A stretch of 64,000 nucleotides of DNA, taken from NCBI GenBank assembly GCA_964579505.1, contig CAZOGC010000005.1:90324-154323 (forward strand). Direction: 5' to 3'. Source of the stretch: JAJYSO01 sp964579505 (GTDB taxonomy: Bacteria > Bacteroidota > Bacteroidia > Flavobacteriales > Flavobacteriaceae). Positions 35,821 through 43,164 of the stretch are shown here, piece after piece. The notes under the pieces are model-generated. The model had not been told where the DNA came from. It ran no database searches and saw nothing but the letters and a program-made list of their open reading frames with translations. The position numbers were made by a program, and so were the translations under genes. Every line of letters begins with the position of its first letter. Positions within the stretch are counted from its first letter, which is position 1.

Positions 35821-37221
35821 ATGAAAAACAAGTACATAGATCTTATTGATCAAACTTATTATTTTCCACAAGAAGAATTTTCTCTTAATAGCAAAGGAGT
35901 ACTAGAATTTTACGAGTTAGACTTGATACAGCTTGTTGAAAAATATGGAACCCCTTTAAAGTTTAACTACTTACCCAAAATATCAGAAAACATACAACGG
36001 GCTAAAAAATGGTTTGCTGATGCGATGACTCAACAAAATTATCCCGGAAAATACTATTACAGCTACTGCACAAAGAGTTCACATTTTCAATTTGTGTTAG
36101 AAGAAGCTCTCAAAAACGACATCCAAATAGAAACTTCTTCGGCTTTTGATATAGACATTGTAAAACACCTAAAAAAAGAGGGGAAGATAACAAATAACAC
36201 CTACGTGCTTTGCAATGGGTTTAAACGTGATTTATATATTTCTAACATTGCCGATCTCATTAACAGCGGGCATCAAAAATGTATTCCGATAATAGACAAT
36301 TATGAAGAGCTGGGGTTGCTTTCCGCTCAAATAAAAAATCCTTTTGAAATTGGTATTCGCATTGCTTCAGAAGAAGAACCCAAATTTGAGTTCTATACTT
36401 CTAGGTTGGGCATTGGGTATAAAGACATTGTGCAGTTTTATAAAAATAAGGTAGAAAAAAATGAAAAAGTCAACTTAAAAATGTTGCATTTTTTCATCAA
36501 CACCGGCATACGCGATACAGCCTATTATTGGAATGAATTGCTTAAATGCATGCGCGTTTATAGTAAGCTAAAGAAAATATGCCCCACATTAGACAGCTTG
36601 AATATTGGTGGCGGATTTCCTATTAAAAATTCATTGGCTTTTGAATTTGATTACGCTTATATGGTCAACGAAATCATTAACCAAATTGCAACAGCTTGCA
36701 AAGAAAAAGGAATTGACCCACCTCATATTTTTACAGAATTTGGTCGATTTACTGTTGGCGAAAGCGGTGGCGCCATCTATAAAATCTTGTATCAGAAAAA
36801 ACAAAACGATAAGGAAAAGTGGAACATGATAGACTCTTCTTTCATTACTACGCTACCTGATAGTTGGGCCATTAATCAACGTTTTTTAATGCTACCCATA
36901 AACCGATGGCAAGACGAATATGAACGGGTGTTTTTAGGGGGACTTACTTGTGATAGTGATGATTATTACAATAGCGAACAGCATATGCACGCCATTTATC
37001 TACCCAAATACAACGAAAAGAAACCATTATATATTAGTTTTTTTAATACCGGAGCCTATCAAGAATCTATAGGCGGGTTTGGAGGATTGCAGCACTGCCT
37101 CATTCCTTCTCCCAAACACATTTTAATTAACAAGGGAGCAGACGGAAAATTAATCTCCAGTTTGTTTGCTCCACAACAAACCAGTCAACAATTTTTAAAC
37201 ATTCTAGGTTATGAAAAGTAA
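35821..37221 (+). CDS. speA: Biosynthetic-type arginine decarboxylase (fold III PLP enzyme)
   Basis: 466 residues. Arginine is converted to agmatine, the first step of this operon. The PLP-lysine block is YYYSYCTKSSHFQF, followed by DIQIETSSAFDIDIV, and the C-terminal half has LNIGGGFPIK and FTEFGRFTVGESG, as in alanine-racemase-fold decarboxylases. This short bacterial form, common in Bacteroidota, lacks the extra domains of E. coli SpeA. It overlaps speB by 11 bases, indicating coupled translation. Confidence 0.85.
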   Translation: MKNKYIDLIDQTYYFPQEEFSLNSKGVLEFYELDLIQLVEKYGTPLKFNYLPKISENIQRAKKWFADAMTQQNYPGKYYYSYCTKSSHFQFVLEEALKNDIQIETSSAFDIDIVKHLKKEGKITNNTYVLCNGFKRDLYISNIADLINSGHQKCIPIIDNYEELGLLSAQIKNPFEIGIRIASEEEPKFEFYTSRLGIGYKDIVQFYKNKVEKNEKVNLKMLHFFINTGIRDTAYYWNELLKCMRVYSKLKKICPTLDSLNIGGGFPIKNSLAFEFDYAYMVNEIINQIATACKEKGIDPPHIFTEFGRFTVGESGGAIYKILYQKKQNDKEKWNMIDSSFITTLPDSWAINQRFLMLPINRWQDEYERVFLGGLTCDSDDYYNSEQHMHAIYLPKYNEKKPLYISFFNTGAYQESIGGFGGLQHCLIPSPKHILINKGADGKLISSLFAPQQTSQQFLNILGYEK

Positions 37222-38152
37222 AACCTATGCCGGAATTCCTGAAAAATATGCCACTACAGGAACGGCAAAAATCGTATTAATTCCGGTTCCTTATGACGGC
37301 ACCAGCACTTGGCAGAAAGGAGCCAATAAAGGGCCTGATGCTTTTTTAGAAGCGTCAGAAAATATGGAGTTATACGACATTGAAACCGAAACTGAGGTAT
37401 ACAAACAAGGTGTTTATCTAGCCGACCCCATAACTGAAGACACCTCTCCGGAGACCATGGTAGATGCCGTTTGCAAAACCGTCAAAAATTATATTAAACG
37501 CAATAAATTTGTTACGTTAATTGGTGGAGAACACAGTGTTTCTATAGGTTCTATACGCGCTTTTAATGATTGTTTTTCCGACTTAACGGTTTTACAAATA
37601 GACGCCCACGCCGATTTGCGAAAGGAATATCTAGGTTCGTCTTATAACCACGCCTGCGCCGTTTATGAAGCCAGCCAAACCACTAATTTAGTACAGGTAG
37701 GCATTCGCAGCATGGACAAGTCTGAAACCTATGTAATGAATCGCGATAAAGTTTTTTTTGCCCATGAAATGGCTGAAGACGAGTTTTGGGTAGACCATGT
37801 ATTAGAGCAATTGGGAGATAATGTTTTTATTACTTTTGATTTAGATGCGTTTGACCCTTCTATTATGCCGGCTACCGGAACTCCTGAACCCGGAGGCTTG
37901 TTGTGGTATGAAACATTAGACTTTTTAAAACGTGTTTTTGAAGAAAAAAATGTGGTAGGTTTTGATTTGATGGAGCTTTGTCCTAACGAGAATCACCCGG
38001 CTTCTAATTTCTTAGCAGCCAAGCTTTACTACAAAATGTTAAGCTATAAATTTGCTGACAACAACGATAACTTTGACGAGGAAGACGACTTCGCCGATGA
38101 CAATCAATCATATACTAAATTTAACGCTAAATTTGACGATGAATATGAATAA
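37211..38152 (+). CDS. speB: Agmatinase
   Basis: 313 residues. It hydrolyses agmatine to putrescine and urea. Manganese-binding motifs GGEHSVSIG, DAHADLR (with the preceding LQI) and DLDAFDPS are intact, as is MELCPNENHPASNF. After LYYKMLSYKF an acidic, Asn/Asp-rich tail of about 30 residues (DEEDDFADDNQ and similar) extends beyond the ureohydrolase fold. Its 3' end overlaps the next gene by a few bases. This is the second step of the polyamine operon. Confidence 0.93.
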   Translation: MKSKTYAGIPEKYATTGTAKIVLIPVPYDGTSTWQKGANKGPDAFLEASENMELYDIETETEVYKQGVYLADPITEDTSPETMVDAVCKTVKNYIKRNKFVTLIGGEHSVSIGSIRAFNDCFSDLTVLQIDAHADLRKEYLGSSYNHACAVYEASQTTNLVQVGIRSMDKSETYVMNRDKVFFAHEMAEDEFWVDHVLEQLGDNVFITFDLDAFDPSIMPATGTPEPGGLLWYETLDFLKRVFEEKNVVGFDLMELCPNENHPASNFLAAKLYYKMLSYKFADNNDNFDEEDDFADDNQSYTKFNAKFDDEYE

Positions 38153-39116
38153 AGGCCCCATTTCTCAATTTATAGAGAAATACTATCTACATTTTAATGC
38201 CGCTGCGCTAGTTGATGCGGCCAAAGCATACCAAGAGCAACTAGAAAAAGGAGCTAAAATGTTGGTTTCTATGGCAGGTGCTATGAGTACCGCTGAAATT
38301 GGTAAAATTTTTGCCGAAATGATTCGACAAGATAAAGTACACATAGTTTCCTGTACCGGTGCCAATTTAGAAGAAGATATTATGAACCTGGTGGCACACA
38401 ACCACTACAAACGCGTGCCGCATTACCGCGATTTAACTCCGGAACAAGAACGAGAACTCTTAGACAATCACCTAAACCGAGTAACCGATACATGCATTCC
38501 GGAAGAGGAAGCATTTAGACGCCTTCAAGATCACATCTTTAAAATTTGGAAAGATGCCGAAGAAAAAGGAGAGCGTTATTTTCCGCATGAATTTATGTAC
38601 AAACTCTTATTGAGCGGTGTTTTAGAACAATATTACGAAATAGACGTTAAAGACTCATGGATGTATGCCGCGGCTCAAAAAAACCTTCCTATAGTGGTGC
38701 CCGGATGGGAAGACAGTACTATGGGCAATATTTTTGCCAGCTATGTATTAAAAGGAAAATTAAAGGCCAGCACCATGAAAACCGGGATAGAATACATGGC
38801 TTTCCTAGCTAAATGGTATCCTAAAAACAGTGCTAATGGTATAGGATTCTTTCAAATTGGAGGCGGTAGTGCCGGTGATTTTCCTATCTGTGTAGTGCCT
38901 ATGCTCTACCAAGATATGGAACAAACCGACACGCCTTTTTGGAGCTATTTCTGTCAGATTAGTGATTCTACTACTAGTTATGGAAGCTATTCCGGAGCCG
39001 TACCCAATGAAAAAATCACTTGGGGAAAATTAGATATAGACACGCCTAAATTTATTATTGAAAGTGACGCTACTATCGTTGCTCCACTTGTTTTTGCCTA
39101 TCTGTTAGCTATGTAA
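38145..39116 (+). CDS. Deoxyhypusine synthase-family protein, likely homospermidine/carboxy-polyamine synthase
   Basis: 323 residues from the ATG at 38145 (homologues begin MNKGPISQF; the ATG at 38139 adds two residues). Deoxyhypusine synthase fold: SMAGAMSTAEIG, SCTGANLEEDIMN, HYKRVPHYRDL, the NAD-binding PGWEDSTMGNIFA and ITWGKLDID, whose lysine corresponds to the catalytic lysine of DHS. Bacteria lack eIF5A, so the usual role is to transfer an aminobutyl group from putrescine-type polyamines to make homospermidine. Encoded directly after speA-speB, which supply putrescine, it completes a polyamine pathway. Confidence 0.85.
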   Translation: MNKGPISQFIEKYYLHFNAAALVDAAKAYQEQLEKGAKMLVSMAGAMSTAEIGKIFAEMIRQDKVHIVSCTGANLEEDIMNLVAHNHYKRVPHYRDLTPEQERELLDNHLNRVTDTCIPEEEAFRRLQDHIFKIWKDAEEKGERYFPHEFMYKLLLSGVLEQYYEIDVKDSWMYAAAQKNLPIVVPGWEDSTMGNIFASYVLKGKLKASTMKTGIEYMAFLAKWYPKNSANGIGFFQIGGGSAGDFPICVVPMLYQDMEQTDTPFWSYFCQISDSTTSYGSYSGAVPNEKITWGKLDIDTPKFIIESDATIVAPLVFAYLLAM

Positions 39117-39134
39117 AATGAGGCTAATACTCTG

Positions 39135-39172
39135 AAAAGCCCGACAGGATTATGAAAACCTGTCGGGCTTTT
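39135..39172. terminator. Strong bidirectional terminator after the polyamine operon
   Basis: AAAAGCCCGACAGG (39135-39148) pairs with CCTGTCGGGCTTTT (39159-39172) around a ten-base loop. It separates the polyamine operon (+) from gldA (-). The CGACAGG/CCTGTCG core resembles the inverted repeat at 2849-2881. Confidence 0.9.
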
Positions 39173-39194
39173 TTAGGTATAATAAAATCAGCGT

Positions 39195-40112
39195 TTATTT
39201 TTTCTGAGTATTTGGCAAGGTAGTTAGCTCGTGAAAAAGAGCTTCTAAATTTTTAAGTTTTTGATTCATCTGAAGGATTTTCAGCCCATTCTCTTGCGCA
39301 AAATCAAAAACAGCTGGCCGGCGGTCTTCCGGGGTATCAAAGGTTAATTCATAAAAAAAGGAACCAACAGCATTATCTATGTGTTGTAAATTAGGAATGC
39401 GTTTTAACGCCACTCCTTCTACTCTATAATCAAATTCTACCTGAACAATTTGCTCTTGCTGACTACGCAGCTCTTTTAATTTTTTATCGGCTACAATTTG
39501 TCCTTTGTGAATTATCAACACCCGATCGCACACCGCCTCTACCTCTTGCATAATATGCGTAGAAAGTAATACCGTCTTGGTCTTACCAATTTCTTTCAGT
39601 AAACTTCTTATTTCTATAAGCTGATTAGGATCTAGCCCCGTAGTAGGTTCATCTAAAATAAGTACTTCCGGGTCGTGTAACAAGGCAGCCGCCAACCCTA
39701 CTCGCTGACGATAGCCTTTAGACAATTGTTCTATTTTTTTATGGGCCTCTACAGACAGACCGGTGAGCTTTATTATTTCTTCTATTCTGTCTTTCGTACA
39801 ATGATGAATACGCGCATAAAATTGTAAGTATTCGCGTACATACATTTCAGTGTACAACGGATTGTGTTCGGGCAAATAACCTATTTGTCGTTGCAGTTGT
39901 TGTTTATTGGCTTTTATAGGCACATCATTTACGAAACCCGCTCCGGAAGTAGCTGAAAGAAAACCAGTTAGTATTTTCATAGTGGTAGATTTTCCGGCTC
40001 CATTGGGTCCCAAAAACCCCACTACTTCTCCTGTTTCAATCGTAAAAGAAATACCCTCTAATGCCTTCTGCTTTCCATATATTTTTGTAATGTCTTCTAC
40101 GCGTATACTCAT
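39195..40112 (-). CDS. gldA: Gliding motility ABC transporter ATP-binding protein GldA
   Basis: 305 residues. ABC ATPase with Walker A GPNGAGKST (about 34-42), signature LSKGYRQR, Walker B VLILDEP and a DxH-switch in LLSTHIMQEVEAV. Length, the N-terminal MSIRVEDITKIYGKQKALEGIS and the C-terminal effector region match the GldA group. GldA works with GldFG permeases (not in this window) and is needed for gliding in Flavobacterium. It overlaps the AI-2E permease gene by four bases and is probably co-transcribed with it. Confidence 0.82.
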   Translation of the reverse strand: MSIRVEDITKIYGKQKALEGISFTIETGEVVGFLGPNGAGKSTTMKILTGFLSATSGAGFVNDVPIKANKQQLQRQIGYLPEHNPLYTEMYVREYLQFYARIHHCTKDRIEEIIKLTGLSVEAHKKIEQLSKGYRQRVGLAAALLHDPEVLILDEPTTGLDPNQLIEIRSLLKEIGKTKTVLLSTHIMQEVEAVCDRVLIIHKGQIVADKKLKELRSQQEQIVQVEFDYRVEGVALKRIPNLQHIDNAVGSFFYELTFDTPEDRRPAVFDFAQENGLKILQMNQKLKNLEALFHELTTLPNTQKK

Positions 40113-41185
40113 AAATCAATTTCTTTTCCTTCTCTTTTGGCGGCTTCATTTCTTCGCATAACGGCCGTTCTTTTATAGTTTGAATCGCCGTATTCCTTTT
40201 TGTAAATCTTGATAATCAAAATAAAAAGCGAGATAAGCAACGGTCCAAAAATCAATCCGATAAATCCAAAAAGCGGTACCCCTACAATTACTCCAAACAA
40301 CGTAATTAACGGGTGGACATCATCTAATCGCTTCAATACAAAAAGCCGTATAATATTATCGGTTGAGCCTACCACCACAAGACCATAAATAAGAATACCG
40401 ATGGCTTGTGTTGTATCTCCATATGCCAGTAACAAAAGGAAAACCGGCACAACTCCTAACAATGTCCCTATAAACGGAATCATAGATCCTATAGTTGTAA
40501 TAACAAACCAAAAAAATGGGTCGGGTACATCAAAAATCCAGAAACCAATCAATGCAATAATTCCTTGGCATAAAGCTACCAAAGGGATACCAATGGCATT
40601 GGCTTTTACCATACTTGTACTTTCTTTACCTATCAAACTCAAGTTGTCATCATCTATAGGAATATATGCCGCCACCACCTTGTCTAATCGGTTTCTGTAC
40701 ATTAGCATATAATAAAAAACAAAATACATCACCCCAATAGAAATTACAATGGTAAATGTGTTTCCTGCCAAAGCTTGTACACTCTCCGAAACCCATGCGG
40801 TTACCTTATCTGCATTTATTTGCGAGAGAATATCTATATTATATACTTGATTGATGTGATTTATTTGCTGTTTTACGGCAGCCACAAGCCTAGTTGAATT
40901 ATTAACCGCTTGCCCCACCTTAGAACCCAATAAACTGATAATACCTGCTATAGGTAACAAAATAACCACAAAAGAAAACACTATAAGTGAAAATGCCGCT
41001 AAACTCCGATTCCATCCTTTATGCACCAGCTTACGCATCCAATTTTTAAATAAAACATATAACGTAATCGCTCCCAAAATACCTCCTAAATACGGCGCAA
41101 CTTCATTAAAGATAAGCACCCCAAAAAACACAATGAGTAAAAGAGTAAACAGTTGACGTATTAAAGCTGGACTTATTTTTTTCAT
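40109..41185 (-). CDS. AI-2E (PerM/TqsA) family transporter
   Basis: 358 residues with about eight hydrophobic segments and the family's C-terminal loops (DVHPLITLFGVIVGVPLFGFIGLIFGPLLISLFILI, the conserved end of AI-2E transporters). Members export autoinducer 2 or exchange Na+/H+; the substrate here is unknown. It is upstream of gldA with a four-base overlap (ATGA-type), a sign of translational coupling, though its role in gliding is not established. Confidence 0.87.
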   Translation of the reverse strand: MKKISPALIRQLFTLLLIVFFGVLIFNEVAPYLGGILGAITLYVLFKNWMRKLVHKGWNRSLAAFSLIVFSFVVILLPIAGIISLLGSKVGQAVNNSTRLVAAVKQQINHINQVYNIDILSQINADKVTAWVSESVQALAGNTFTIVISIGVMYFVFYYMLMYRNRLDKVVAAYIPIDDDNLSLIGKESTSMVKANAIGIPLVALCQGIIALIGFWIFDVPDPFFWFVITTIGSMIPFIGTLLGVVPVFLLLLAYGDTTQAIGILIYGLVVVGSTDNIIRLFVLKRLDDVHPLITLFGVIVGVPLFGFIGLIFGPLLISLFILIIKIYKKEYGDSNYKRTAVMRRNEAAKREGKEIDL

Positions 41186-41339
41186 AAATAGTAAATGTAA
41201 AACGAGCCTGTCTTGTATAATATTATTAGAAACTATAATGGACTCTTTAAAAAGCCTTTTTATAGAGAAAACTATACAAATATAATTATTTTGGTGTATT
41301 TTTCTTTACAGTTAGAATTATGTATATATCCAATTTAAT

Positions 41340-41354
41340 TTGGAAATATTCCAA
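41340..41354. promoter_or_regulatory. Dyad, candidate operator for the S24 regulator
   Basis: TTGGAA-ATA-TTCCAA is a perfect dyad 20 to 34 bases before the regulator's ATG, surrounded by AT-rich promoter-like sequence (TATATTCG follows). Autoregulators of this type usually bind such a site. Confidence 0.4.
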
Positions 41355-41373
41355 TTATTTGTATATTCGAGCT

Positions 41374-42153
41374 ATGGAAAATGACATTGTTTTACAACGT
41401 TTTAAAGAAGTGCGATTAGAGCAGCACCTTACACAAACTGAATTTGCCCAAAAGTTAGGAATAGGCAATACCACGGCAGATATTGAACGTGGTCGTACTA
41501 AGCTATCTGGTGAAACCATTAAAGAATTACTCAAACAATTTGGCATTAATCCTTTATGGATTTATGGAGAAAGTAACCAAAAACGCCTCAATCTTACCCA
41601 GCTAAACACCGTACCAAAAGTAATTTCTGTTGATTCACAAGGGCAAGAAAATATGACTTTAGTAAACCAACACGCTTCAGCCGGATACCCACAAAATATT
41701 CGCGAAACCGGATGGCATCAACAATTACCCGCTTTTCAACTCCCGCTACCACAATTCAAAAATGCTACTTATAGAGGTTTTCAAATTGAGGGAGATAGTA
41801 TGGAACCTCATTTTCATACAGGGGAATGGGTTTTAGCAAAAGCTATTGATAATATTGAACATGCCAATGACGGAAAAGTTTATGTAGTAGTTACAGAAGA
41901 TTCTGTATTGATAAAAAAGTTACATAAAATACCTCAAAGCAAAACAACCATCAAACTAATTTCTCTCAATTCTGAATACGCTCCTTTTGAGGTTGCCTTA
42001 CAAGATATACAAGAACTTTGGCAAGTAAACAGCAAACTCACCTTCTCAGTAGACACCCCTACCGAAAGCCATCTCTTACAAGAATTAAAAGCTTCTATGA
42101 AAGAATTAAAAGAGGAACTGAAACAATTTAAAAAACCGCAAGCAAAAATATAA
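41374..42153 (+). CDS. XRE-type regulator with LexA/S24 peptidase domain
   Basis: 259 residues from the ATG at 41374; a start at 41320 would add 18 residues ahead of a normal HTH. Residues 5-60 are a helix-turn-helix of the Cro/CI type (LEQHLTQTEFAQKLGIGNTTADIERG). The S24 domain has a possible cleavage site ASAGYP (Ala103-Gly104), catalytic Ser142 in GDSMEPH and Lys181 or Lys182 in VLIKKLHK. It resembles LexA and phage repressors, so self-cleavage on a stress signal is likely. The C-terminal 30 residues are helical and charged. No phage genes lie nearby. Confidence 0.85.
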   Translation: MENDIVLQRFKEVRLEQHLTQTEFAQKLGIGNTTADIERGRTKLSGETIKELLKQFGINPLWIYGESNQKRLNLTQLNTVPKVISVDSQGQENMTLVNQHASAGYPQNIRETGWHQQLPAFQLPLPQFKNATYRGFQIEGDSMEPHFHTGEWVLAKAIDNIEHANDGKVYVVVTEDSVLIKKLHKIPQSKTTIKLISLNSEYAPFEVALQDIQELWQVNSKLTFSVDTPTESHLLQELKASMKELKEELKQFKKPQAKI

Positions 42154-42184
42154 ATTAAGCCGTTTTTTACCGGCACGCATTTCA

Positions 42185-42460
42185 TCAATCGGTGTCTTTC
42201 CAATTCCACCATTTTAGCTTTTCCGGTTCTTGCAATTCAGGTGGAGTTTCAGCATAATAAACCGCACAGCGAAACGTGTAAAGCAAGCAACGATCTTGAA
42301 CACTGCCCACAAAAGCATTAGACATAGTGTACAATTCATCGGGGTTGGCGCCTTTTAAATCAGAAACTTGCCGAATTCCAATAGTATACAAATCTACCGC
42401 AATAGATTTTCCAACCCCCGGAATACTTTGTAAGTTTTTAAGGCTTTCTGTTTTGGTCAT
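42185..42460 (-). CDS. Helix-hairpin-helix (Cdd1-type) protein
   Basis: 91 residues. HhH DNA-binding motif LQSIPGVGKSIAVDLYTIGI (about 10-29), then RCLLYTFRCAVYYAETPPELQEPEKLKWWNWKD. This is the Cdd1/pathogenicity-locus family of small HhH proteins; function unknown. It is convergent with the S24 regulator, whose stop is 31 bases away. It stands alone. Confidence 0.78.
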   Translation of the reverse strand: MTKTESLKNLQSIPGVGKSIAVDLYTIGIRQVSDLKGANPDELYTMSNAFVGSVQDRCLLYTFRCAVYYAETPPELQEPEKLKWWNWKDTD

Positions 42461-42611
42461 AACACTACTACTATTTATTATTCAAACCTTTTCCCCCACA
42501 ATATGAGGAACGCCTGTTGTGCATTTATAAAAATCTAAGTTAGGTAAAAATATCACATTCACACTTATTTAAATTATTCTACATCAAAATTTTGTAGAGA
42601 TTATAAACCAA

Positions 42612-42637
42612 AATAGACCCTCTTTCGAAGGTCTATT
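42612..42637 (-). terminator. Terminator of katG-dps
   Basis: AATAGACC (42612-42619) pairs with GGTCTATT (42630-42637) around CTCTTTCGAA. On the minus strand TTTTGG and further T residues follow. It lies 28 bases after the dps stop. Confidence 0.65.
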
Positions 42638-42664
42638 CTAGCAAAAAAAAGCGTTTAGCCTACT

Positions 42665-43138
42665 TTATTTTAAGTAAGCCGAATACATCCACATCAATTT
42701 TTCCTGTTCGCGGATATAATCACTTAAAAGACTATTTGTTCCTTCATCATCGGCTTCAGCAGTCAATTCTAATAACTTGCGTTGAATAGGCAATAAGGTT
42801 TGAAACGCATTCAATATTTCAGAAACAGCTGTTCTCCCCTCAGAAACCTCGCCGCTTTCTTCTATTTTAGATAGCGAAAAATAGCCGGAAAACTGATGTT
42901 TGGGAAAACCACCTAAGGTTAATATTCGTTCAGCAATCTCATCTATTTTTATTAATAAATTATTGTATAATTCTTCAAACTTAGCGTGTAGTTCAAAAAA
43001 CTGTTCTCCCACTACATGCCAGTGATAGCCTCTCACGTTTTGATAAAAAACGGAATAATGTGCTAAGAGTTCATTTAATTTCTCGTGGATTTCAACTGCT
43101 TTCTTGTTATCTAATCCGATAAAACTCTGATTTTCCAT
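42665..43138 (-). CDS. dps: Dps-family DNA-binding ferritin
   Basis: 157 residues. It stores iron and protects DNA by oxidising Fe(II) with H2O2. The ferroxidase motif GYHWHVVGEQFFELHAKFEELYNNLLIKIDEIAERI (around 40-74) contains the conserved His, Asp and Glu ligands of the subunit interface. The N-terminus is short, so DNA binding by a lysine tail is not clear. It starts 26 bases after katG, in one transcript, divergent from oxyR: the usual peroxide-defence set. Confidence 0.92.
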   Translation of the reverse strand: MENQSFIGLDNKKAVEIHEKLNELLAHYSVFYQNVRGYHWHVVGEQFFELHAKFEELYNNLLIKIDEIAERILTLGGFPKHQFSGYFSLSKIEESGEVSEGRTAVSEILNAFQTLLPIQRKLLELTAEADDEGTNSLLSDYIREQEKLMWMYSAYLK

Positions 43139-43164
43139 TTTATTTCATTTTAAAATTAGTGTTA

